Source: Terriglobia bacterium (GTDB taxonomy: Bacteria; Acidobacteriota; Terriglobia; Acidiferrales; UBA7541). From it: a stretch of 64,000 bases of DNA. The notes under the pieces were generated by a model. The model did not search any database. It was not told where the DNA came from and saw nothing but the letters and a program-made list of their open reading frames with translations. This document shows positions 17,018 through 26,053 of this stretch, one piece after another (the first letter of the stretch is position 1; each line of letters begins with the position of its first letter). A program made the translations under genes and the position numbers. The stretch is from positions 310,001 through 374,000 of the forward strand of contig JAIQEW010000001.1 in assembly GCA_020073605.1 (NCBI GenBank), given 5' to 3'.

Positions 17018-18066
17018 TTGTCTGCCCGGCGCGCCTGGAGCCCACCTTCAGTCCGCGCCCGTGGGGCTCTCTTTCGCTCGCGCCGTTTTTCCCTGAGAAA
17101 GCCAATCTCGCCGAGCCTCTCGGCGAGGCTTGGCTGACCGGCAGCGACTGCCGGTTTACCGATGGGCCGTTCGCTGGCAAGACACTTGGCGAAGCTTGGC
17201 CCGTACTGCCACCGGAATGGACAGGAACGCAGGTGGAGCGGGGCCGGGCGTTTCCCATTCTCGTGAAGTTTATCTTCCCGGAAGAAAAGCTTTCCGTGCA
17301 GGTCCATCCGGACGATGATTACGCCTCGCGACACGAGCAGAAAGCCGGAGGCCGCGGCAAGACGGAAATGTGGTACGCGCTGCGGGCGCGGCCCGGCGCC
17401 GAAGTGCTGGTCGGCTTGAAACCGAGCGTCACGCGCGAGCAATTTCAGCGCGCCATCGCGGATGGCACGGCCGAGAATTGCCTCGAACACATTCCGCTGC
17501 GGCCCGGAGATGCCGTCTTCGTCCCGGCCGGCACGGCGCATACGATCGGACCGGGTCTGGTCCTCTGCGAGATCCAGCAGCATTCCGATCTCACCTATCG
17601 CGTCTATGATTACAACCGTCGCGATGCTCAAGGACGGGCACGAGAGCTGCACATCGAGAAAGCGCTCGATGTGATGAGGTTCGGCAAGCAGATGGGCGGG
17701 AAAGTCGAGCCCGTGCGCATCCTGCGGGGCCCCTTGACGGAGACTCACTACGCCGCGTGCCGCTATTTTGCGGCGGAGCAGTGGGAATTTTCCGAGTCGA
17801 TCGGCGCGGCCACCTCACGCGAGCATTTCGACCTGCTGATCTTTCTCGAAGGCAGCGGTAGCATCCACTGGAGCGCGGAGCGCGCGGAATATGCTCCGGC
17901 GCAGGTTTGGCTGATACCCGCTGCGCTCGGCGATTACCGGCTTGCGCCGGATGCGCGCACTTCGCTTCTGCGAGCCTACGTTCCCGGCGACCTGGATCAA
18001 CTCGGTCGCCGTCTCGCCGAGCGGGGAGTGGCCGAGGCAGAGTGGTCGCGGTTGGTTCATCGATGA
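17014..18066 (+). CDS. manA: Mannose-6-phosphate isomerase, type I
   Basis: 350 residues from a GTG overlapping the previous stop. Type I features include PRPWGSLSLAPFF, the zinc-site segment VQVHPDDDYASRHE, MWYAL and VPAGTAHTIGPGLVLCEIQQHSDLTYRVYDYNR (split by me at YRV for reading), where the His and Glu residues bind zinc. It interconverts fructose-6-phosphate and mannose-6-phosphate. The next gene overlaps by 4 bases, and a phosphomannomutase follows, so the three enzymes make GDP-mannose from fructose-6-phosphate. Confidence 0.9.
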   Translation: MIVCPARLEPTFSPRPWGSLSLAPFFPEKANLAEPLGEAWLTGSDCRFTDGPFAGKTLGEAWPVLPPEWTGTQVERGRAFPILVKFIFPEEKLSVQVHPDDDYASRHEQKAGGRGKTEMWYALRARPGAEVLVGLKPSVTREQFQRAIADGTAENCLEHIPLRPGDAVFVPAGTAHTIGPGLVLCEIQQHSDLTYRVYDYNRRDAQGRARELHIEKALDVMRFGKQMGGKVEPVRILRGPLTETHYAACRYFAAEQWEFSESIGAATSREHFDLLIFLEGSGSIHWSAERAEYAPAQVWLIPAALGDYRLAPDARTSLLRAYVPGDLDQLGRRLAERGVAEAEWSRLVHR

Positions 18067-19196
18067 AAGAGTTCGCGAAAAAGCCGGAGAAGCCCCGAGC
18101 GCTGCCCGCCTGCGCCGTGCTGCTTGCCGGAGGGCGCGGCACTCGCTTCTGGCCGCGCAGCCGGATGCGCACGCCGAAGCAGCTTTTGAACATCGTCGGC
18201 CGGGAAACGATGTTGCGCGAAACGATGGCGCGCCTCGCACCGCTCGTACAGCCGCGAGACATATGGGCAGTGACGAACGTCGAGCAAGCTGCCGCGGTGC
18301 GCCGCGAGTTGCGCGGGGTTCCGGCGTCGCACGTGCTCGCCGAGCCCGTGGGGCGCAACACGGCCGCGGCGATCGGTCTCGCCGCCGTGCATCTGGCCCA
18401 CGAACACGGGGATGCGCTGATGGCCGTGCTGCCTTCGGACGCGTACATCCGCGACGCGGCGAAGTATCGCGGTTTGGTGCGCGCGGCGCTCGATCTGGCT
18501 CGCGCGGAGGGTAACCTCGTCGTCCTCGGCATTCCGCCGTCCCGGCCCGAAACCGGATATGGCTACGTGGAGCGCGCAGGAACTTCAGGACCGCCGCGCG
18601 GCGTGGCGGCATACGCTGTTCTGCGCTTCACGGAGAAGCCGGCGCTCCCGCTCGCGCGCAAATACGTCGCCTCCGGAAAGTATTTGTGGAATGCGGGAAT
18701 GTTTTTCTGGCGCGCCTCGACATTTCTGGACAATCTGCGGCGCTTCCTACCTGAGACGCACGACGCTCTCCTCGAACTCGGCAAAACAATCGGCACGCGG
18801 CGGTATGCGTCCGCGCTGAGGCGAATCTATCCGCGCCTCGAAAACATTTCGGTGGACTACGCGGTGATGGAGCCCGCCACACGGATCGTGGGCAAGCCGC
18901 GCGTTTCCGTGATTCCCGCAAAGGTCGGTTGGAGCGATATCGGCTCCTGGGCGGCCGTGTACGAACTTCTGGCGGTCAAGCCCGGCGCGAATGTTTCCGC
19001 GGGACCGTCGTTCGCGCTCGATGCGGTTGGCAACTACTTCTGGAGCCCGAAGAAACTGGTCGCCGCCATCGGGGTCCGCGACCTCGTGCTTGTCGAAACG
19101 GACGACGCGCTGCTACTCTGCTCGCGCGAGCGCTCGCAGGACGTCGGCAAGATCGTAAAATGGCTCGAAAGCCAGAAACTTTCGAATCTGCTCTAG
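18063..19196 (+). CDS. manC: Mannose-1-phosphate guanylyltransferase
   Basis: 377 residues from the ATG at 18063, which overlaps the manA stop; the frame extends upstream inside manA and should be ignored. Nucleotidyltransferase features: LLAGGRGTRFWPRSR with TPKQLL, VLPSDAYI (metal Asp), ETGYGYVER, FTEKPALPLA and KYLWNAGMFFW. This is the GMP-only form without the C-terminal isomerase domain of bifunctional enzymes, consistent with a separate manA next door. It makes GDP-mannose from mannose-1-phosphate and GTP. Confidence 0.92.
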   Translation: MKEFAKKPEKPRALPACAVLLAGGRGTRFWPRSRMRTPKQLLNIVGRETMLRETMARLAPLVQPRDIWAVTNVEQAAAVRRELRGVPASHVLAEPVGRNTAAAIGLAAVHLAHEHGDALMAVLPSDAYIRDAAKYRGLVRAALDLARAEGNLVVLGIPPSRPETGYGYVERAGTSGPPRGVAAYAVLRFTEKPALPLARKYVASGKYLWNAGMFFWRASTFLDNLRRFLPETHDALLELGKTIGTRRYASALRRIYPRLENISVDYAVMEPATRIVGKPRVSVIPAKVGWSDIGSWAAVYELLAVKPGANVSAGPSFALDAVGNYFWSPKKLVAAIGVRDLVLVETDDALLLCSRERSQDVGKIVKWLESQKLSNLL

Positions 19197-19256
19197 CGCG
19201 AGCATTCCAGGAACATCTTCCTAGAACGATGACTTCTCCCCCGAAATTGCATCGCT

Positions 19257-19262
19257 TATACT
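19257..19262 (+). promoter_or_regulatory. -10-like hexamer for the phosphomannomutase gene
   Basis: TATACT ends 8 bases before the GTG start at 19271, again too close for a normal leader with a ribosome site. Confidence 0.35.
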
Positions 19263-19270
19263 TCTGAGCT

Positions 19271-20680
19271 GTGACCGAGATTAAATTCGGTACCGACGGC
19301 TGGCGCGGCGTAATCGCCGAAGACTTCACGTACGACAACGTGCGCAAGGTGGCGCACGCGATTGCGCGCTACGTGGTGCGCGCCGAAAAGCCCGGCAGCG
19401 GTGTGATCATCGGGTACGACACGCGCTTCGGCTCAGAGCGCTTCGCGCGGGTGGCCGCCGAGACGGTGGCTGCAACCGGCACGCCTGTCTGGCTTGCGAC
19501 CGACGCCTGTCCTACGCCCGCGGTTTCTCTGCTCGTGCGGCAGCGCGGCGCGGGCGGCGGGATTCAGATCACCGCGAGCCACAATCCCTACCGATGGAAT
19601 GGAATCAAGTTCAAGGCGAGCTACGGCAGCTCGGCATCACCGGCGATTGTCGCGCAGGTGGAAGCGGAGCTCGCCAAAGTGTTGCGCGATGGAGTCCCCG
19701 GGCTGCCGCCGCGTGACGATCTGATTCATGCGCTCGACGTCCGCACGCCGTATCTGGAAACGCTCGCCGGGCTGGTCGATTGGGACCGCCTGCGCGCCTC
19801 GAAATTGCGTTTTGTGATCGATCCGATGCACGGGGCGGGCCGCGGCCTGCTGCGCGAGCTCTTCCGCCGCCAGGGCATCGAAGCGGGCGAAATCCGCGGC
19901 ACGCGCGATCCTCTTTTTGGCGGCGTGAACCCGGAACCCATCGAACCGCACATTGACGCACTCCGCCGGGCGGTGCCCGAAGGACGTTACGACGCGGGCC
20001 TCGCATTCGATGGCGACGCGGACCGCATCGGTGCGGTCGATCGCGACGGCACGTTCATCACGCCGCACCAAATCTTTTCGATTCTCTTGTGGCACATGGC
20101 GGGGACGCGGAAGCTCACCGGCGATGTCGCGAAAACCTTTTCGACGACCAAGATGATCGACAAGATCGCCCTGAAATTCGGCCGCAAAGTCTGGGAAATG
20201 CCGATCGGATTCAAACACATCTGTGACCGCATGCTGGAAAGCGACATCCTGCTGGGCGGCGAAGAGAGCGGCGGCATCGGCACGAAACTCCATCTGCCGG
20301 AGCGCGACGCGACCGTGAACGCGCTACTGCTCGCCGAAGTAATGGCTTGGCACGGAAAGAGCTTGGGCGAGCTTGTCGCAATGCTGCATCGCGAATTCGG
20401 CGAACATCACTATGGTCGCGTGGACCTCACGCTGAAGGATGGGCAGAAGGAAAAGGCGATCGAATATTTCGCGGCCCAGAAACTGAATCGTTTTCTCGAC
20501 TGGCCGATCGTGCGCCGCGAGGATCTCGATGGCGTGAAAGTCTATCTCGGAGACATCGGTTGGGTGATGGTGCGAGCCTCCGGCACCGAGCCCATGCTGC
20601 GGGTCTATTCGGAAACAACTCGCCCGGAAACCACCCGGCGCGTGCTCGATGAAGTTACTGCGCTGGTGAAGAGATTGTAA
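19271..20680 (+). CDS. Phosphoglucomutase/phosphomannomutase
   Basis: 469 residues from a GTG start. Alpha-D-phosphohexomutase motifs are all present: FGTDGWRG at the N-terminus, the phosphoserine loop TASHNPYRWNGIKFK, metal loop DGDADRIGAV, sugar loop GGEESGGIG, and phosphate loop RASGTEPMLRVY. It moves phosphate between C6 and C1 of mannose or glucose. Position after manA-manC favours mannose-6-phosphate to mannose-1-phosphate, but dual-specificity is common. A strong stem-loop follows the stop. Confidence 0.92.
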   Translation: MTEIKFGTDGWRGVIAEDFTYDNVRKVAHAIARYVVRAEKPGSGVIIGYDTRFGSERFARVAAETVAATGTPVWLATDACPTPAVSLLVRQRGAGGGIQITASHNPYRWNGIKFKASYGSSASPAIVAQVEAELAKVLRDGVPGLPPRDDLIHALDVRTPYLETLAGLVDWDRLRASKLRFVIDPMHGAGRGLLRELFRRQGIEAGEIRGTRDPLFGGVNPEPIEPHIDALRRAVPEGRYDAGLAFDGDADRIGAVDRDGTFITPHQIFSILLWHMAGTRKLTGDVAKTFSTTKMIDKIALKFGRKVWEMPIGFKHICDRMLESDILLGGEESGGIGTKLHLPERDATVNALLLAEVMAWHGKSLGELVAMLHREFGEHHYGRVDLTLKDGQKEKAIEYFAAQKLNRFLDWPIVRREDLDGVKVYLGDIGWVMVRASGTEPMLRVYSETTRPETTRRVLDEVTALVKRL

Positions 20681-20687
20681 GAGAGAC

Positions 20688-20711
20688 AGGCCGGTTCGCC
20701 CGAACCGGCCT
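20688..20711. terminator. Bidirectional terminator-like inverted repeat
   Basis: AGGCCGGTTCG (20688-20698) and CGAACCGGCCT (20701-20711) form a perfect 11-base-pair stem between two convergent genes, 8 bases after the mutase stop. There is no U-tract on the plus strand. The position supports shared termination. Confidence 0.6.
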
Positions 20712-20735
20712 ATCAGGGAAATGCGCCGCTAGGAC

Positions 20736-21167
20736 CTACAGGCCGCGGCGATCGCGGTGCAGGTCGTGCCGATCGTGGTTGATGTCCCGCTGGTCCCTGT
20801 TGCGATCCCAGACGTCGTGATTCCGATCAACCTTGTCGTGACGGATGTCGCGATTGTCATGCCGGATGTCGTGGCGCATGGCCTGCGACTGCGAGCTGCC
20901 CCTGCCGAATTGCTGGTTGTCCTGATGGAGCTGGCTCAGGTCCCGGTTGCGGTCAAACCTGTCGTGACGGATGTCCCGGTTGTCCCGGCGGATGTCGCGA
21001 TTATCGGCATTTCGGTCGCGACGATCCTGGCGAAGATCCTGCCGATCGTGATGCCGGTCTGCCACTGTCGCGGTGTTATCGAATCCTTGCGCCCACGCGC
21101 CGGTTGCAAGCAATCCTGCGAACGCCACTCCCGCGATACTATGACGAATGAAAGTGAAGAGTTTCAT
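20736..21167 (-). CDS. Secreted Asp/Arg/His-rich repeat protein
   Basis: 143 residues from the ATG at 21167, chosen because AGGAGG lies 6 bases upstream and a signal peptide follows (MKLFTFIRHSIAGVAFAGLL, cleavage after AWA). The mature part is almost entirely Asp, Arg, His and Asn in imperfect short repeats such as RDNRDIRHDRFDRN and RHDNRDIRHDKVDRN; the DNA repeats too (GTCGTGACGGATGTC occurs twice). No Cys is present and there is no fold signature; it should be disordered and highly charged. A metal-, nucleic-acid- or surface-binding role is a guess. It is monocistronic. Confidence 0.75.
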   Translation of the reverse strand: MKLFTFIRHSIAGVAFAGLLATGAWAQGFDNTATVADRHHDRQDLRQDRRDRNADNRDIRRDNRDIRHDRFDRNRDLSQLHQDNQQFGRGSSQSQAMRHDIRHDNRDIRHDKVDRNHDVWDRNRDQRDINHDRHDLHRDRRGL

Positions 21168-21355
21168 GAGGTGCCTCCTGATTCGTAATTGAGTTCCGCT
21201 TCCCTTCACCAGATTGAACACGTGCGGCCACCAAAAGTTTCGGTGGGATGCCGCGGAACAGCTTCTTCATGCTAGCCCCAGGGACGATATGCGCAGCGTA
21301 AGTTATTGCTGGTAAGAGGGATAGGCGATCTATCGAAGAGCGCTGGCAGCCTGAA

Positions 21356-21763
21356 TTAGGCTTCGAGGCTCTTCAAAGCGGCATCCAGAATTCCGTTCAG
21401 AAAGGCGGGGGATTCAGCGGAAGAGAACTTCTTGGCGAGCTCAAGGGCTTCGTCGATCACGACCTTCGGCGGAGCGGTGCCGAAGCGGAGTTCGAAGATC
21501 GCCAGGCGGAGAATGCTGCGGTCAACAGCGGCGAGGCGGTCGAGCCGCCAATTCTCAGCAAGCTTCTCGACGAGCTGATCGATCGTGGCCGCCTGGGCCA
21601 CGGCGCCTTCGAAGAGTTGGTCCGCGAACTTGCGAGTGGATTCCGAGGCGCGCGCGGATTTCCAAAAGAGCTTCTCCACACGCGCGGGATCCTGGCGCGT
21701 CATGTCCCATTCGAAAAGCATCTGGAGAGCGAATTCACGCGATTTGCGGCGGAGGGTCATCAA
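21356..21763 (-). CDS. nusB: Transcription antitermination factor NusB
   Basis: 135 residues, all-helical, with [17 protein letters not shown] at the N-terminus and [16 protein letters not shown] plus [26 protein letters not shown] at the C-terminus (quoted as two adjoining blocks), both diagnostic of NusB. With NusE it binds boxA RNA in rRNA leaders for processive antitermination. Its ATG overlaps the ribH stop by 4 bases; ribH-nusB adjacency is widespread. Confidence 0.95.
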   Translation of the reverse strand: MMTLRRKSREFALQMLFEWDMTRQDPARVEKLFWKSARASESTRKFADQLFEGAVAQAATIDQLVEKLAENWRLDRLAAVDRSILRLAIFELRFGTAPPKVVIDEALELAKKFSSAESPAFLNGILDAALKSLEA

Positions 21764-22305
21764 CGACGCCGCGCGCGACGGCCGTCCCGAGACTTCGGGA
21801 CGGCGGAATTTCCTGACAACTTGCGCGATAGACGAGCCATCTCGACGGCGCCGAGCCCGACTTCGTAACCCTTGTTCCCACCCTTCAGCCCCGCGCGGTC
21901 GATGGCTTGCTCGAGCGTATCGCAGGTGAGCACGCAGAAACCCATCGGCACGCCGGTATCGAGCTGCACGAGTTGAATGCCGCGGGCCGTTTCCGAAGCG
22001 ACGTAATCGTAGTGCGACGTTTCGCCTCGGAGCACGCAGCCGATGCAGATGATGGAATCGACGCGTCCAGTGGACGCGAGCTTCTTAGCCGCCAGCGGAA
22101 TCTCGAACGATCCGGGGACGCGGACGATTTCGATCCGGTCATCAGCGGCCCCTGCGCCGCGCAAAGCATCGAGGGCACCGGCAAGCAGCCGATCCGTGAT
22201 GAAACTATTGAACTCGCCGACGACGATGCCGAACCGCAGCCCCGCGGCATTCAGCCCGCCACGCTCGCCGGGGCGAGTTTTGAGCTTTGCGTTTCCCGCC
22301 ATCAA
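21760..22305 (-). CDS. ribH: 6,7-dimethyl-8-ribityllumazine synthase
   Basis: 181 residues. Lumazine synthase motifs: [16 protein letters not shown] (substrate Phe), [32 protein letters not shown] with the catalytic His, and [15 protein letters not shown]. It condenses the ribityl-uracil and dihydroxybutanone phosphate to lumazine, the riboflavin precursor. Usual length is about 155; here the C-terminus carries an extra basic tail ending [10 protein letters not shown], the part that reaches into the nusB start. No other rib genes are in view. Confidence 0.93.
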   Translation of the reverse strand: MMAGNAKLKTRPGERGGLNAAGLRFGIVVGEFNSFITDRLLAGALDALRGAGAADDRIEIVRVPGSFEIPLAAKKLASTGRVDSIICIGCVLRGETSHYDYVASETARGIQLVQLDTGVPMGFCVLTCDTLEQAIDRAGLKGGNKGYEVGLGAVEMARLSRKLSGNSAVPKSRDGRRARRR

Positions 22306-22321
22306 TCAGCACCCATGGTTT

Positions 22322-24895
22322 CTACGGAGTCGCGAGCGGTACGAGAACATTTCCGCCGCGCTGGCGCGCCTCGTCGAGCCCTGCCTCGGCGCGGTTGATC
22401 CATTCCGTGACGCGGTCCTCGGTTTCGTCGCCTGGGCGCGATGACGCCTCGGCCACGACGGCGCTCGCCGTAAGATCCTGCCCATCCCATGAAGGTCGCA
22501 CGGTGGCGGCGACCTGGCGAAGCTTTTCCGCGAGAGCGCGCGCGTTTTCAAGCGACGTATTGGGCAAAACAAATACGAGGGACCACGCCGTGTATTTCAC
22601 CGCAATGTCGGTCTGGCGGACAGCCGAAGACAAGGCGCGCGCCAACTGCTCGACATACTGCTCGACGGCCGCGTCACCGTGCTGCCGCAGAAGATCCCCG
22701 CCGCGATCGATGTGCAAGACGACGAGCGAAAGGGGCGTGCCCTGCGAGCGCGATCGATTCGATTCGACGAGTAGGCAATCGATGTACGCCCCGCGGCTCA
22801 GCAGGCCCGTCTTTTCATCGGCCACGGCGAGCGAGCGAACGAGGGAGCGGAGGCGCGTGTGGCTCACTGAGAGCACGAGCTGGTCGCCGACCGCTTGCAG
22901 GAAGAAGCTCTCGTTCGGCTTCCATCTTCTTGCAGTGGCGTCTCCCACAAGCAAGGCGCCCGCAGGGGCCTGCGTTTCCTTGTCCGTCAGCTCGACAGCC
23001 AGGGCGGTCTCGAGGCCCAATTCGCGCAAGCCCGGCGCGCTCGACGCGTGAAGCTCGATCCCGCCCAGCGGATCGGGCGAGGCCTTCGAAACCAGTGAAA
23101 TAATCGAGGGAATTCGCGACGAGCCGGCCGCAACCGTGCCCGGCGCGAAGTATTCAGCAGTCAGTTGCGGCGCTTCACGTGTCGCGCCCACGGCGACCAG
23201 GCATCGCGTCACCCCGAGATACTTGCCGATCTCCGCCGCCGTTGTCGCGAGGAGCTCGCGCGGAGTCTGTTGCCTGTACATCAAGCGGTTGATCTCCGCG
23301 ATGGCGGCGAGATCGCGATGCGTCTCCGCAGGCGTAGGCGCGGCCGCCGGAGGAGGCGCAGGGATTTCAGCAGGCGAAGGCCGCGGGGGAGCCGGCGCAG
23401 CGGGCGCGGGTTTGCGTGGCGCGCCCTTGGGCCACCAGTTGGCACGTTCGTAAAGCGCGCGCAAGCGCTCGTTCTTGTCCTCTTCGCCGGGAAAGAGTTC
23501 AGCGATTCGCTCGAGCCGCTCGACGGCTTTTGTCTGGAGCGAATATTGGAGGAAGATTTCCACCTGCACGACCAGATCCTCCAGAGCTTGTTGGGCGCGA
23601 GCTTCCTCAGAGACAGGTCCCGCGGCCGAGGCTGCCTCCGAGCCCGCACCGGAAAATCCATCCGTGCGGGTCGAGACGGTTGCGGCCTTGGCTGCGCGCG
23701 AGAGGACATTCTGGAGGAAAGCGGGGTCCACCTTCCCTTCCAGCTTCGCAATACGTTCCTGATTGCGGTAGTCGTACGGGTCGATGTCCACGAGGCGGTC
23801 GAGCGTGTCGCAGGCCTCTCTTATGCGCCCTGCGCCATGATAGAGATCGAAGAGCCGCACGAGCGCGTCGAAGTACTTCGTCTCGCGGTTCATCTCCTCG
23901 TAGGCGCGGGCGACCGTCTCGGCCAGAGGCAGCGAACCCGGGTGCGCCGCGGCCAGACGATCCATCTGCGCGGATAGGTCGCCCTCTTTCCTCCCTGCGC
24001 GCATCCAGTCCTTGGTCTGCGCGAGCAGCGACGCCCCTTTCGCATCTTCGCCGGCGCGGACATATGCCCCGGCAAGTTCAAAGAGCTTCTCGAAGCTATC
24101 CGGCTTTTGCTTGTAGTAAGCCTCAAACACCTCTCGCGCGTGGTCCAGGCGCCCGGTGCGCAGAAGCCCTTCGCCGAACAGTGCGAGGAATGCGGTGTCC
24201 TTGTCGTTGGGCGCGAAGGGTTCGAGGAGCGCCACAGAGCCTTCCGAATCGCCTTTCCGGAGCTTGGCTTCTGCGAAGAGCAGCGCGCCGCTGCGGTCAT
24301 TGGGAACGAGCCGGTGGGCCCGTCCAAAATACTCGAGTGCCTCATCGAGCCCGCCGGACGCCTGCGTAAGTTGGCCGGCACGCAAGTAACTCCGGGCGGC
24401 GAGGTCGGCGTGGCGAAGCTGCTCCGCGAGTTCGCCGAGCGCAACGTGCCGCGACGCGTTCTCCGGATCGAGCATCGCCATGCTCTCGTAGCACGCCAGG
24501 GCCTCAATGCCGCGCTGCTGCTGGAGGAAAAGCTCGGCCGCGGCCGCGAACTGCTCGACGGCCTCCGAGGAGTGGTTCTGGCGCTGGAGCAGGGAGCCAT
24601 AGCGCATCAACCGGTCGGGAGGTTGGGGGAATGGCCGCAGGAAACGGCTGAAGATCGCGGAGGCCTTGGCGCTGTCGCCCGTTTCGAGGAGGCGATCGAA
24701 CTGAGCGCCGTAATACTGGGCGGCCACGGCAGGCTCGTTGAGGCGGGTATGGATATCGGCCAGCGCCTGAAGGGCCTCTTGATGGGAAGGCACCTCGTCA
24801 ACGACAGCCTGATATTCAGCGACCGCCTCGCGGAGCTTATTCTTTTCGAGGCTGCGCCGCGCTCGTTCGAGGTGTTTGTTGATGTCCGGAGCCAT
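22322..24895 (-). CDS. TPR-GAF-degenerate GGDEF multidomain protein
   Basis: 857 residues. Residues about 1-480 are TPR repeats (such as LREAVAEYQAVVDEVPSHQE and ALACYESMAMLDPENASRH), 500-545 is a Pro/Ala linker, about 550-690 resembles a GAF sensor, and 695-850 is a diguanylate-cyclase fold opening DEKTGLLSRGAYID. The catalytic loop expected as GGDEF reads AWSLV at 770-774, and the metal Asp survives only as HIDRGG, so c-di-GMP synthesis is very unlikely. No membrane span. It probably acts as a cytoplasmic scaffold or nucleotide sensor. It precedes ribH by 16 bases on the same strand. Confidence 0.8.
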   Translation of the reverse strand: MAPDINKHLERARRSLEKNKLREAVAEYQAVVDEVPSHQEALQALADIHTRLNEPAVAAQYYGAQFDRLLETGDSAKASAIFSRFLRPFPQPPDRLMRYGSLLQRQNHSSEAVEQFAAAAELFLQQQRGIEALACYESMAMLDPENASRHVALGELAEQLRHADLAARSYLRAGQLTQASGGLDEALEYFGRAHRLVPNDRSGALLFAEAKLRKGDSEGSVALLEPFAPNDKDTAFLALFGEGLLRTGRLDHAREVFEAYYKQKPDSFEKLFELAGAYVRAGEDAKGASLLAQTKDWMRAGRKEGDLSAQMDRLAAAHPGSLPLAETVARAYEEMNRETKYFDALVRLFDLYHGAGRIREACDTLDRLVDIDPYDYRNQERIAKLEGKVDPAFLQNVLSRAAKAATVSTRTDGFSGAGSEAASAAGPVSEEARAQQALEDLVVQVEIFLQYSLQTKAVERLERIAELFPGEEDKNERLRALYERANWWPKGAPRKPAPAAPAPPRPSPAEIPAPPPAAAPTPAETHRDLAAIAEINRLMYRQQTPRELLATTAAEIGKYLGVTRCLVAVGATREAPQLTAEYFAPGTVAAGSSRIPSIISLVSKASPDPLGGIELHASSAPGLRELGLETALAVELTDKETQAPAGALLVGDATARRWKPNESFFLQAVGDQLVLSVSHTRLRSLVRSLAVADEKTGLLSRGAYIDCLLVESNRSRSQGTPLSLVVLHIDRGGDLLRQHGDAAVEQYVEQLARALSSAVRQTDIAVKYTAWSLVFVLPNTSLENARALAEKLRQVAATVRPSWDGQDLTASAVVAEASSRPGDETEDRVTEWINRAEAGLDEARQRGGNVLVPLATP

Positions 24896-25021
24896 GGGAA
24901 ATTGCGCGCCCTTCGCACACTGCGGCTGAAAACTAAACTATATACCGGACGGCTTGCAGCCCTCCAAACGAAATCACGGGGATGTGCCGATGATGGTTGC
25001 GGATCGCTCGCAATCGCCGCT

Positions 25022-26053
25022 TCAGGCTCGCGAATCCGACTCGAGATCCTGCCCGGGCATTCCGCTGACTTTTTCGCGCATCGAGCGGAGCGACAGTCCG
25101 CTGCGCAACAGAGCCGCAAAGCCCAGAAAGACGAGGGGAAGAGTGAGGGCCAGAAACGCGAAAATTGAAAATCCAGTCGCCGTCGTCTTCTCTACCTGGA
25201 ATACGCTCAATCCCAGGACGCAAAAGAGCTGATAGGCGCCGACGTTGGCCGGAGCGTTCGGCAATGAAACGCCGAGATTGATGATCAGAAGGACGACCAC
25301 GGCGGCCAGGAACGACAGCTGAAGGCCATACGAGTGCATCATGGCCCAGAGGCCCAGAACCTGAAAGAAGGGTATCAGCAACGAAGTCAGCACGGCCGGA
25401 TAGAAACTCGGAGCCGTGCCCATCGCATGCAAGTCCGTCAACACGGCCATCGCTCTTCCCGGCAGCCGGCGCCGCCTTGCGTCGGGCTGCGGAGTGCTCC
25501 CGATCTTGATTTCAAGATACAGAATCAGGGCGCCGACGATCGCCAGCAGGACGAGCGTCACGATGCCGAGTATGTACGCCACCCGCTGGAAGCGCCTGGG
25601 CAGCTCAACAACGAGCGAAACGGCGGCCAAGGCCGCCGTGGCAACCACGAGATCGATAAAGCGCTCGACACCCACCGACCCGAGGACACGCCCGAGCCGT
25701 ATGTCTTCGGAGTTCGCGAGGACATAGCTGCGAAGGAATTCACCGGGGCGCAACGGCAGTATGATGTTGGCAAACAGGCCGGAGTATACGGCTCGAATCG
25801 AGCGGCCCAGCCGGACCTTGCCGAACGGCGCGAGCAGAAATTTCCAGCGCAGCGCCTGGATGCCATAGCTGAAGACATCGCAAGCCATCCCCAGCACGAC
25901 CCACTTCCAGTCCACGTTGGCGAAGTCGCGGAGCGCCCTAACAAGATGGAAATCATGCAGGACCCAGACCAGGAAGATGGACGCCAGCCCGTAACCCAGA
26001 ATCAGGAGAACTCTGGGCCGCCCCGGATTATTGTTCTGGATCGGCTCGCTCAA
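25022..26053 (-). CDS. Flippase-like membrane protein (UPF0104 / LPG synthase TM-region family)
   Basis: 343 residues with about eight hydrophobic spans. Family signatures include DWKWVVLGMACDVFSYGIQA, LRWKFLLAPFG, FANIILPLRPGEFLRSYVLA, VGVERFIDLVVA and LPNAPANVGAYQLF, which match the lysylphosphatidylglycerol synthase/YbhN membrane domain without its catalytic synthase domain. Such proteins are thought to move or bind lipids or polyprenyl glycolipids. The start overlaps the DUF421 gene's stop (4 bases), so the two are co-translated. Confidence 0.8.
   Translation of the reverse strand: MSEPIQNNNPGRPRVLLILGYGLASIFLVWVLHDFHLVRALRDFANVDWKWVVLGMACDVFSYGIQALRWKFLLAPFGKVRLGRSIRAVYSGLFANIILPLRPGEFLRSYVLANSEDIRLGRVLGSVGVERFIDLVVATAALAAVSLVVELPRRFQRVAYILGIVTLVLLAIVGALILYLEIKIGSTPQPDARRRRLPGRAMAVLTDLHAMGTAPSFYPAVLTSLLIPFFQVLGLWAMMHSYGLQLSFLAAVVVLLIINLGVSLPNAPANVGAYQLFCVLGLSVFQVEKTTATGFSIFAFLALTLPLVFLGFAALLRSGLSLRSMREKVSGMPGQDLESDSRA

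Noticed and set aside
20757..21188. Val/Pro-rich frame on the plus strand over the Asp/Arg/His repeat gene
   Set aside because: It mirrors the repeats of the minus-strand gene, which has the ribosome site and signal peptide; this frame has neither.
22489..23103. Plus-strand frames over the TPR-GAF-GGDEF gene
   Set aside because: Arg/Ala-rich shadow frames with no domain evidence.
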